From NCBI GenBank assembly GCA_964036275.1, contig OZ038434.1, positions 2,192,560 to 2,256,559 on the forward strand: a stretch of 64,000 nucleotides of DNA, read 5' to 3'. The position numbers and the translations under genes are program-made. Below, in pieces: positions 11,210 to 22,118 of this stretch (positions are counted from its first letter, which is position 1; each line of letters begins with the position of its first letter). This stretch comes from Litoditis marina. Its lineage: Eukaryota > Nematoda > Chromadorea > Rhabditida > Rhabditidae. A model generated the notes under the pieces. It worked only from the letters and a program-made list of their open reading frames with translations. It was not told the DNA's origin and searched no databases.

Positions 11210-12299
11210 CTTCCTTCCTCATTAAAAATTACGCCAATTTTCTGCTTTTGGCCAGCTACAAAAGCGAGAGAGCACGCAGGTCAATGAGGCCGCAGAGGCG
11301 CAGACAGACTAACGTGTTCTGCCCCCATACACCGCTCTCTCAGACCTTCGCACTCTGGTCGAGACCACTAGCAAGTAGTAAATTGTCTGAGTTCCTCGTT
11401 TCTCATCCATTTTGTAACTTTCCGCCGCCCTCTAGGTCATCTTTCCCTATCGCAACGCAATACATGCCACGCTTATTCTCTCTCTCTCTCTAAACTATAC
11501 TCTGAGCGGCAATAAGTTATGATCAAACCTTGTTTACACAGTTTCTACGTGACTCATCTTATACCATAGAGCTTTATTTCGTAATTATCATACGGGTGAT
11601 ATTTTTATAAAGTTCAAACTCTGACTAATATTTACCCCAATTATGTTTTGTTCGATTATATGCATTTGTTCTCGAATGAAGATGGTAAAACAGTGTGTCA
11701 AACCGTTCAGTGTACTTGCAAGACATCGCTTGGTTGGATAGATATTCATTACAAACTATAAACTCGAAAGAATGAAACGTAACATTGGGATATAGTCTGT
11801 CATAAAATTCTATACGAGATATGTTGAAATCAGGAAAATTCCGAGGGTTGAAATAACAAGAATTGAATATAAAGACAAAACGTATTACATAACAGCGGCG
11901 GAATTGAGAAAGATAATCGAGATTCCTATTGATCATTTCAAGTATGCCTAACTAGTATTATTATTCCTAGTCTAATACTAAAAGGATTCTTTACTAATAA
12001 ACTATATGAAACTTATCAACTTCCTACTTCATACATTACTAATATAGTTTGATTCGAAAATGATCTCGTGAATAAGCTCGTGTAGTTTGTTACCAGAACA
12101 AAGAGAAAGCCTAGAAGTAGTAGAATTATTAGCACAGCCATAGACGACGTTCTACAAACAGGAACTAAGTTCTACAAAAAGAAAAAAATTGAGATAACTG
12201 ATAAATATAAACGAGGGCAAAGAATGGCAAAAACATCATCTCGGGAATATTACCGGAATCCTGCGCCAGTTGCCTACCGTAACCTCAACCTTCCACCCT
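11210..12299. other. Convergent 3' spacer
   Basis: Lies between the 3' ends of the plus-strand membrane protein gene and the minus-strand copper transporter. AT-rich. A minus-strand ORF at 11625-11936 lacks start or splice context and looks like chance. No other feature seen. Confidence 0.6.
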
Positions 12300-15160
12300 T
12301 TAATGGCATGCGTCTGTCACGAAAGAATCCTTTGTCTCTCCCATTGGGGAACGCAACTTGAGAACAGCGAACAGCCAATGACCAAATCCAGCTCCAAGAA
12401 TGACGGCAATCGCTGCAATATGTGCTACTTATATAAAAAACGGTGATTAATTCCTAAAAACTTTTAGTATATTATAAGTAGACATTGTTAGTGAATTTTC
12501 TCGTTCGACAACTGTCATTTGTCAACACAATCGATAATCATGTTTTCAACATAGCAGACACTTCAATTTATGCGAAATATCGTAACTTCTAACTTGTTAC
12601 AATATGAATTTAAATGTAAGGTGCCGATGTGTCTATTTCCATCTCCGAGTTTGAGTTGAGATGAGATGAGAGCTTCACACATTACCTTAAATGGAGAAAA
12701 AGACTAATGATGCGTAAGTGTACAACTAACTGAGATACGTGTTGTAGGTCATGACGATGAGCATAAGCCAATAGGCCAGAACGAGCTGTATCACGTAGAG
12801 AAGAGACTGGAGTAGGCGGGTCACAGAAAAGGCCGAAGACGCATTGAACGGGCTGGAACAGTATACATTAGATTCGAAAAGAGCGAACGGTGGGCGACTT
12901 TGTTGGTTGTTCTACTAAAACACCGGTTGTTCTTACAATCAAAATATGGACCACCGTACTTTAACATAGGCGCACTTTACTGGTGAAAACCTAAACTTGC
13001 ACCCTGTTTTATAGGTATGAAACACCGGTTTTTCATTCTATTTCTGTGGACAACAAAGTCGCTTGCCGCTTCACATATCACGTTCGGAATAGATAGGACA
13101 TATAAAGAGAAAGTAATGAACGAATGAATGTATATAGGGTAAGTAAGGGTGCGCTTTTCTGAAACAAGTCTACACGGTGTATGTGGTCCAATCAACCGTA
13201 GTTTGTAGTTTGATCCCAACGCTTTCCGGGCGGAATTCGTCGATCAAACTGAAACAGCTATGATTATTCACTGTACCTGGTTCTCCTCAGTTGTGTTCGT
13301 GTCATTTGGGAAGGGGGTGTCGTCGTGGGGTTGTAGACGTCTTCTTGAGAAGAACGTGTCAGTTTACACTGAAGCGGAGCCTGGAGAAAATCAACTCAAG
13401 ATCATACAATATGCTGGGACGTAGATCAAAACTGAGGTTGAGCAAAAACATGGGCACAATTGGCAAATCATTTGATTGAACTCTAGTTTCAGCTGTACAT
13501 TGCACTATCGCTAAAGGAGCACACTATGTGATTCAGTACTAATGAGTACTAGTTCGCGAAATAAGTGACAATATTCATTAAAATGCTCCCGCTGCACCCT
13601 CCTCTTGGATATAAAACCCTAGTTCTGCTCACACACGGTGAACTAGAATATAGTATAAACATATCTTCCCACCACCACCACCATTGAATTTTTTGCCGAG
13701 TATTCATTGAATTATGAATACTCTGCAAAAAGACGTACCTGTTCAATTTCCTCTAGGCTGACTCCGTTTTCTTTGGGTGTATTCTGATTGGCAGACTGAT
13801 TCATCTCCAAATACAGCCGGAACCACTTGATTCCCTCGTAAGCGGCGCCCATCACAAAAATCAGGAGACACGACAGAAAAAGACCTAAAAAAGTATCAAA
13901 TTTCCCCGATTCGGTCGGGAAAGATTTGTAAGAAAGCGTAGCACAATCATTTCACAAACATACACTCACGTGATCCCTGAACAATGTTATAAAGCTCCCC
14001 ACCCCCTCTAGCGATTCCAACGCGCGACCCATTCCGCACTTCAGAACTCCCACTTTCCGACGGACTTTGAAGAAAAGAGATTAACATTTGGGTGATGTTT
14101 CGGGGTATTGGGAGACGCCGCTCCTACTATCCCCAATTTTTGCCACACCGCTCAAGCTGCTCAAGCTGAACCCCGTGAGTATGGTTACAAAACCATTAAA
14201 AGTGTCGTTCTTGTTGACTAACCCGTGAACGAGTCGACTCTCCACCAATCGAATAGAATAACCTCTTCGTATCCACCATGGAACCACATCTTCATCACGT
14301 GACCCGCGTGAGCATCATGCGACAAGTTAAGGTCTGGAAAACGACTCATTAATTATTCGACAAAAATATATCCAAATCTAATAATACATAAGCACACAAA
14401 CACAATGACGTAATATACACTCTTCTCTTCCTGCCTATACATTACAAGTTTATTGTCGAAGATTGGAATCATACCAAAACACAACTTACTCCAGCCGTTC
14501 ACATGAAAACTAGTGTATAGTTACCGTTTGCCTGCACGTGACCGTGATCATGAGCCGAGTGATCATGGGCGGAATGGTCGACTTCCTTCACGTGATCCAC
14601 GTGACTGTGCGCATGGGCGGCAGCCGGGTTCCCAGATGTAACAGCTGGAAATAAGGGAACCATTTTATTAATTGTACTTGAGATAAACATTGTTTAATTT
14701 TGATAAACTAGGTTAATTTTGGAGCTGAAGCGTTGCGAATGAATATCTGATACCCGCGATAGAAAACTGAAAACTACACTGCGAATTTAGATCAAGATCT
14801 GCTTACTTCCTCGCATAAGGAAGCATACTTTGGAATATATAGGCAGCACTCTTTGAAAAGCGATACGGTATAGGTTATCTCATCCCGCTGTCTCCGATGA
14901 ACACTATTGCAGCATGTGCAGATCAAATTACAAGTCAACGTTTTCCCCTCCATATTGGTAAATACAAAATGTGCCCAACCATTGCTGACAGCTGCCATTA
15001 TAAAATGTTACAATTCGTATCATACCAAGTGGTTAAATTTGCAAACTTTATAAAAAACGATCAAAGATAACCAACCATTGGTGACAGCCGCTGTGAGATT
15101 ATCGTCCAGACTGGCGAGAAATGCCTCGACATCCGCGGTGTGACTGGAATGGTCAGCCAT
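12300..15160 (-). CDS. Ctr-family copper transporter
   Basis: Seven exons on the minus strand: 15160-15076, 14644-14525, 14333-14223, 13884-13739, 13380-13277, 12852-12731, 12412-12300, giving 266 residues with phase kept throughout. It should import Cu(I) as a trimer at the plasma membrane or endosome. The luminal N-terminus is His-rich (repeats of HDHSAHDHGH, residues about 45-70), followed by a Met/His motif HVMKMWFHGG and helix 1 (FLSCLLIFVMGAAYEGIKWFR). A long cytoplasmic loop leads to helix 2 with the MxxxM selectivity motif (LMLIVM), helix 3 with GxxxG (GAGFG), and a C-terminal Cys-His ending (DACH). These are the defining Ctr features. An alternative first exon may exist at 14998-14980. 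The loop exon at 13380-13277 is the least conserved part. Confidence 0.9.
13203..13254. repeat. TGTAGTTTGATC palindrome family
   Basis: TTTGTAGTTTGATCCC then GTCGATCAAACT, about 52 bp, in the intron between Ctr exons 5 and 6. Confidence 0.7.
14980..14998 (-). CDS. Possible alternative first exon of the Ctr gene
   Basis: The minus strand reads ATG GCA GCT GTC AGC AAT G followed by GTTGGG. It closely matches the end of exon 1 (GCG GCT GTC ACC AAT G then GTTGGT, ending at 15076) and has the same exit phase. It could encode MAAVSN joined to AVTSGNP, or be a decayed duplication of the exon-1 boundary. No promoter or acceptor evidence is visible. Confidence 0.3.
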
Positions 15161-16094
15161 CTAGAGACGACTGGATAGGGGTACCCTCTGCAAATATTAT
15201 TCATTCCTACAAAAACACCGGGTGCAAATGCAAAACAATGGAAAACCACGAGGCACTGCATATTGAGTAATAAATAGATAGATGAAGCTCATACTTCTTT
15301 CAGCGCAATTTGCACTCGATTCAGCAGCAGAAACTATGAAAATAAGTATTTCCGGCTCATTATTGAATCTAGTATAAAACAGTTTGAACACTGAAAAAGT
15401 ATGAGCTGCATCGGCTATGCTATAGAATCTGAATGAGAAAGTACAATTGAATAGATAAAATGAAATTATGTTGAAAAGGTACGAGAAAACGATATGATCT
15501 CTACATAAACAATCCATCATGAAGTGGTCCAATTGTAGACGTGCATTTGTAAATAACGGAAAACGCACAACAATGATCGGATTAAATGAGTAATACGAAT
15601 AGAATTGGCGAAAAGTGTAGCGAAACACGAATGATTCACAGCAGTTAGACAAAAAACTATATGAAATGTGACCCAGTTATTGAGAAAACTGCACTAGAAA
15701 CCCCGATTATTGTATTATCACAGATTAGTAAACCGTCATACCCATAATACCCACAGAATAAAAGTAGTACACCTGTACCACAAAAAAGGAGAACAAAAAG
15801 GAATAGAGAAGATGACATACGCCTAGCGGAGAATTCGTTGTTTAAAGCATAGTTTAGGGATAAACAGGAAGTGGTGATCGAAAATCACTTACGTCAAACT
15901 ATGTAACTAAAATTGGTATTCCACAAACATGGAGCTTATAGGTCCTAGAATGTGGTATACCAAATACTACAGGAGTATAATAGACTGGCTTCAATGGTAA
16001 TCTGTCCTCAATAGAACTTGAAAACCAGTTGAATCAAGAATCATACTAAATGGATTGAAAGAATAAAATTGAAGAATGTTGTGCCGAATCAGTC
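15161..16094. other. Spacer between apy-1 and Ctr gene
   Basis: Contains the presumed promoter of the copper transporter and the 3' UTR of apy-1, both on the minus strand. A 151-residue minus-strand ORF at 15197-15652 is rich in Phe, Tyr and Ser as expected from AT-rich chance reading and has no splice context, so I leave it out. Confidence 0.5.
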
Positions 16095-19000
16095 CTAAAT
16101 AAAGGCAATTCCTTCGAATTTATATGTTCCGGTGATGGGAGTCTCCTTGTAAATTATTTTCCCGGTTATATCAAATACTGTGATATAACTAGCAGCCGGC
16201 CGACCATCCTGAAACGAGACAAGAGGTAGGAAAAACGATTGAACTATAAATATTCTAATTTATTATTTCGAAAGAAATAAGATCACAACCTTAGATAAAG
16301 AGCCAAAGCTCTGCTGAATTGTGATTTGGAGATAATAAAGTAACGTGGTGTTAGTTGAAACGTTGAAAAAAATCAGGATATTCATCTCGAAATAAATACT
16401 ATCATTCATAACTAATTTGGTGCTGGGTGACGACATTACAATTGGGTTGCAAAAAACACTAAAGCACCATAACTTCAAATCCATTCAACCGCAGTTCATG
16501 TTTTGTTTTTAGACCCAAATGGTGCCAATTCTGGGTTGCTGCGTGATAACGGACTCTTGAATCTTGAAGTCATCCAACCAGCATTCAACAAAGTCTCCCT
16601 TATACATATTTGACGTACTAAAAGACTCACTCTCTCCTCGCTTTTCAGCGCCACGATCATCTGATCCTTGGTGTTGGGAATGAACTGGAATGCGCTGAAT
16701 CCTCGTGCTCCTTCGTAGATTCCGGGGCCTACTCGAACCAAATTCACCGATTCCTAAAAAAAATACCCAGGATGATATGATCAAATACAGATTAACTACT
16801 TGAAGGTCACTCATACTGAGACTGACCACTCGGTGAATCGATAGTGAGACGATAACTAATCATTTATTTCAACTTTAACGGCAAAGTCGGACCTGTGATT
16901 AGATGACCAAATAGTATGTCTACGTCTAGCCTGTTCCGGTTACTCTTTGGAAACATAAAATTGAGGAAAAGAGAGCTCAATGAATGAATCAGTATACTTT
17001 ACTGCCGAATTAAGTGTGTTAAGGAAAGAATTTCTCATATTGAACTATCGTGTTTTCTACTACAAACCGATAACTTACAAAGTGTTCGTCGGCCGAGATG
17101 AGCATATTTGTTCCACGCAGCTCGTCTGCTGCCCCATCATACTTCTCCTTCGACGCTCGACGCGGCAAAAAGAACCAGCGACTGCAAAAAAGCATGTACC
17201 ACATTAAGAAATGTATAAACTCTTTCCAATTTCAAAATTGATTCAAGAGAATATCCTACAAGTAACCAAAGGCATTAATACGAGTGTAAAAATTTCATAC
17301 GACGATTGAATGACCTAATCTCAAACTAATAATATCAAAAAACGCACCCGTGCTCACTACTCCACTGAACTGATTCGTGTACCATATAGCCGGGCGCATG
17401 GATCCCAGCTTCCGATCTGAGCTGAAAGAAGGAGGTTAAAAAAATGAGGTTTTCCCAATAAGTGTCCAGAAACTTTCAAGAGTCGATTATTACACGGAAG
17501 TGATTTCGTCGTGTTGTTCGTTAGTCGTTAGGGATGTACCCATGTACGAAACTTTGTATGAACTGTCTTATCGCTTAATAACACAATACATGTATATAAT
17601 TTAGGAAACTGGAAAATAAATAGGAAAACATAAACTTAACTGCTCACAATAACATTGGCAGGAGAATTTGATTTATTTTGATGCGAAATAATGAAGTTTC
17701 ATCAATTTATAATGATAATGGATTCTGTTTTGTAGCATAGTCCCTTACCGATGCGTGAGGATCATACTTGGGGTGACTATGTTGCCCACAGAAAGAAATT
17801 GGAAATCGGATGTTTTATCTTTGTAAGCAAGCTAAAAAACAAAGTGTGAGATTAGGTTTTCATCAGTAAAGAACGACTATTGTTGGAATTAGGGTAGTGG
17901 GAAGTAGAAATTGTAAGAAGAACGGGTAGTACTGGTGAGAATAGTGTGAGAATAGTTCACCTTTCGATAGTTGTCAGCCCAATTGACGTGTCGTACTCTT
18001 CCGGTTCGATCGATAATCTTCACCCACATTGGGTGGTCGTTCATGTAGACTCCTTCGGATGTGGTCCACTCTTTTCCCAGACCACCCACAAACAACTCGC
18101 CATCTTTCACCGTCATCCATTCACCCTAAAACCCATATTATAAATATAATTATAATTCAATGAACATTCTTAAAATAATAATCATATTCCAGTAAAGCTG
18201 TCCGAATAGTCAGAAAAATTCGGAAAACGAACTACTATTTCGATAAGAACGGGGAAATCTGTGTAGCAAAACTATCTATTTTAACGTTTCCAAATTTAAA
18301 ACCGAACTAATTTTTGTTGAATAGTCAAACCTTACTGGTATATGATAATAATAATCTGAAACGTTCTCATAAATAAGGTTAACATAATGAGTGACAACAC
18401 TCGAATTTCGATTTCCCATCATAACATCTAAAACTGCGCACAAATGTTATTACAATTATCTGATCTAGGGAAAATGGCAACAAATTAATGATATATCACA
18501 CCTGACATTACATGCATAGTTGCATACAACTATATAATATCAAAAGGTTGGTGGGTACAAGAATACAGACGTAGACGAATGAGAAATGAAAATGAGTTTT
18601 GTCCTGTGATGTAATAAATGCCTTTTCAGTTTAACAGTTTAACTCTTAAAATGTTCAATACAGCACGTATCAATTATCTACGAAAACGCATGTTTGACCT
18701 TGACCAAAACCATAAAGTAGCATATGCACAGGACTACGCGGTATTCGATTTAGTACTCGACACTGAACAATAGTCGTCAACTAGGGATACCTTCAATGGC
18801 TTTGCTTGATCTCCGGGACCATCATCGAGAAAAACCCAAGGGATCGCAGAATCATTCGAGATCTGAAAAAAAAACATAGAATAATAACATGAGGTTTGCA
18901 TAGTGCAATAATATTGATAACGCATGTTTACCACCTTCTATGCTTCCAACTTTCATCAAAATAGCTATAATCATATAATTATAACTCCAACAAATATTTC

Positions 19001-21682
19001 ATCTCCCTGTTTTCAATTCGAGAGAACCACTGACATTACACTATTAACCTTCATTGAAAAACACAGAACGGAGTATGGCAGTACTGCTTTGTGGTACTTT
19101 CAAAGCGGCCTTTTCCAACATCAGTAAAAATTCGACAGAAATGAGTCCGTTTTTATGACATATTTTCTTGTTTTCGGCGAGAAAATAGCGTGTTTCCTGA
19201 CTGGGACACCTTCACTGTGTTGTTCGACCATTACCTCATAGATGAGTCCAGTTCTATCGTCAATCGTCAGAAGGCGATGATTGAAGACGACCAGATCCGA
19301 CAATTCCATCGCACGACCGCCGGCTGAAGTACAAAAGTACGTGTTGAATAAAAATACTCACACACCAGAAAAATGTGACATTAAAATACGTGAAAACTGT
19401 AAGCTGGTTTTGTATCAAAAATAAAACAGCAAATCAAAATCGTCCATGCAATACTCAATACTCATATATTAATCAAGCAGATCTGAACTACGCGAAAAAT
19501 ACCCACTGACCTACATCGCCGAAAGCCGAAGTTAAATGGCTTTGTTGATTTGTTGACTCGTGGAAGAAGCATAAAAAAGGTTCTTATGTTATTTTGTCAA
19601 TAAAAAATGAACACTCATTACCTGATATTTGTGAGGATAAATTTACATCTTTTCGATCGGCCCACTCTACTTGCACGAAGGAATGATCACTCGGAAGCTG
19701 AAGTCATATACTGATACCATACACCTCTTTTATATAACCAATTAAACTAGAATAAGCGTATTCAATGTACAGGATGCAGTGGGTTATTAAAGTCGAACTC
19801 GAAACTCGAAAATTTTCGAGTTGAGTCGAACTCGAAACTCGAAAACTCGAAATTTTCCAAAACGCGACAACTCGAAATATTTCAAAACTCAATTTTTCGC
19901 CAAACTCGAAAACTCGAAATTTTGAACGCGAAAACTCGAAAATCAAAATTTCGGACTCGAAAATTTTCGAGTCGAGTCGAACTCGAAAACTCGAAATTTC
20001 CCAAAACTCGAAAACTCGAAATTTTCCAAAACTCGAAAACTCGAAATTTCCCAAAACTCGAAAACTCGAAATTTTTCACAACTCGAAAACTCGAAATTTC
20101 CCAAAACTCGAAATTTTGAACTCGATTAACAACCCTAGGATGCAGGGTCATAATGAGTACAATCTGCAATTTGCACGATCTTAGAGCTAACTTATTGAAA
20201 ACTCTAAAACTAAAACGGTAACTAATTTACTGGTCCATGAAAGGTGTTGAGTATACGTTATAGCACTAAATGTGGCATAGAGCCATATCGAAGACATTTC
20301 GCTCTTAGCTGTCAAATGCAGCTACATGTACAACTAGACGTCAGCAAGACGAAGAAAGCAAATAACAACAAGAGATAGAGGGAGATAGAGGGGGAAAGGG
20401 ACAGCGCTAGTGTAGTGAGAGAAGGGGGGGGGGGGAGGTCGTTTGTGCCGTGTAACTAGAGATTAGGTCGAGTCACGAAGTACGCCAACACAAACATGAA
20501 ATCGTACCGTGAGTTGTCCCCGTTTGAAGATGCTCTTCCATTGCTTTTTCGTCTCATCCATACTGTCGTGGTCCAAATCAGTCACAACACCAATGTTGAA
20601 CACAACGCTGCCATCAACTCGAATCTGAAGAGAGTGTCAAATTCAAACATAGTAGCGTCAAAAAAAATACCGATTTCTCAATTTGAAAACACTAGTTCTC
20701 GTCAATACCATATTTACATGAGAATGCAGTGTAAAGTTTGAGCAGTTTGACTAGCTAATGAATTTGCAATTAGTGAGATGGAGATATTGATGACAACTGT
20801 TATATGTGTATTTCTCTAGTGTGAAATAGGTGGAACTATATATAAACCCTACCTCTGGCAAGCTCAACGGAGAAGCGTCGTACACACCTCCACTCAACAC
20901 ATCCAGCTGTCTCAGATGAGACTGTAACGAAATGAAAGATAGCACGAGTAGAACCAAGAGAACATATACGACAACCTGAAACAGAAATTACATGGAGCAT
21001 GTGTACAAAACAACGAAAAGTATACTGATACTCACAGCAAGCTAAAACTAACAAACTGGTTGCTATCACACACTAAGAAAACCTGGCTTACAAAGGAGTA
21101 TTCCGGTTTGAAAATGGGAAAATATTAGCGGTCCAGCCTCACAGTTTCACACGCCAGTATCAGGTTATTTTTATGATTGGGTTAAGTGAAAGATAAAATA
21201 TCTACCGACATACACCGCCATGGGCCTCTTAATCCTTCAAAATTCTCGAGACCCATCCGTGTGTTCTCGTGTCGCGAGCCCCCAAAACGGCGATATTCAA
21301 CTAATTTCCGTACGATTATAGCTGATTTCGTATGAAAATCGTTAGTTGACAGTTCGCGACCCCTACTTTTCACAAGGATTTGTTCGCGACTCCCCCTTTT
21401 ATGAGGGGCCTTGGCGGTGTATGTCTACCGATGTGGGAGGGATTGCGGATAGTTGTGCTGGGCGAGGTATCACCCTGTGATAATTAAAACCAGGGTCGAC
21501 CCTGTATGTGGTTACATTGTTTCAAATGTTGTAATTATTCAACTCACATTTCCGTGTTTTCCCATTAACCTCTTTTGCGTGCGGTGTACGGACGATGAGG
21601 AAAAGGTCGGCAATTTCTCCTCAATCAATAACCTCGTGTCATCCTCCATTATTGCTCCAGAAGGGGATCTCCTGATCCTCAT
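16095..21682 (-). CDS. apy-1: Calcium-activated nucleotidase (apyrase, CANT1 type)
   Basis: Eleven exons, minus strand: 21682-21548, 20975-20853, 20624-20508, 19697-19622, 19323-19235, 18862-18791, 18125-17961, 17421-17348, 17181-17079, 16753-16631, 16208-16095; 396 residues. The enzyme hydrolyses UDP and GDP in the ER/Golgi lumen, supporting glycoprotein folding and glycosylation. A cytoplasmic start is followed by a signal anchor (VYVLLVLLVLSFISLQ, about residues 47-62). Family motifs follow in order: GVVTDLDHDS, ELSDLVVFN, DDRTGLIYE, VGGLGKEWTT, WVKIID, APGYMVHESV, WFFLPRRASKEKY, GFSAFQFIPNT, IVALKSEE, and the closing EGIAFI. Start is either ATG 21682 or ATG 21649 (MEDDTRLLIEE); the second fits short family N-termini. 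The acceptor-like TTTGCAG upstream suggests trans-splicing. Confidence 0.93.
18188..18352. mobile_element. TCCGAATAGTC-type MITE in apy-1 intron 6
   Basis: About 165 bp beginning AGTAAAGCTGTCCGAATAGTC and ending TTGAATAGTCAAACCTTACTGG. Relatives at 23164-23335, 45355-45530, 45785-45955 and 47668-47845. No ORF. Confidence 0.75.
19788..20136. repeat. CTCGAAA tandem array in apy-1 intron 3
   Basis: Units of about 24-26 bp built from AACTCGAAAACTCGAAATTT plus CCCAAA or TCCAAA. The array is bracketed by mirror-like pieces GTCGAACTCGAA and AAATTTTCGAGT, so both strands can pair with themselves. Both strands stay open for 60-110 codons because the unit has no stops; these ORFs are not genes. Confidence 0.9.
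20424..20435. repeat. G tract (12 nt)
   Basis: An uninterrupted run of G inside a purine-rich patch (20365-20436) in apy-1 intron 3. Confidence 0.9.
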
Positions 21683-22118
21683 AGAGAGAGGTTCCTGCAA
21701 ATAATATCCAAAATGCCATGACGTCATTAATACGTGACAGACTGCAAAAACGTTCTTAAACAACTTAGGCCAATGATCGAAACAGAATGAACCCTAAACA
21801 ACATTCAGCTACGAGTTCTTCAGTACTCTTAATTAATATAATAGCAATAATTCATGTAAATACTCAAGAAATACTCAAGAAATTGATAAAAAGTCGAATT
21901 GCAAAAATCCACGCAACAGGCTGAGACGTGTGAGCAAGCGTTGTTTCCGTACGACCGAGTTGAATTTCTTCATTGTTCTACAGTAAGAATAAATCAAAGT
22001 CCCATTTCTTTCAATTTTTTTTTGTGTTTTTCTCGATAATTACATGTTTTGGTCGTTATTTAATAATCTTTTATACTCCAAAGTTATCTCCATTGTTCAG
22101 GGTGCCGATTGAGACCAA
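21683..22118. promoter_or_regulatory. Head-to-head promoter region, apy-1 / mrpl-47
   Basis: Only 436 bp separate the start codons of apy-1 (minus) and mrpl-47 (plus). Both 5' UTRs and both promoters must fit here. TTTCAG- or TTCAG-like acceptors precede both first exons (at about 21704 and 22100), suggesting trans-splicing. No TATA element stands out. Confidence 0.6.

Noticed and set aside
15197..15652. 151-codon minus-strand ORF
   Set aside because: Phe/Tyr/Ser-rich chance frame in the promoter region of the copper transporter; no splice or start context.
19704..20169. ORFs on both strands with repeated FRVFEFWEISS and KTRKLEI-type peptides
   Set aside because: Products of the stop-free CTCGAAA tandem array inside an apy-1 intron.
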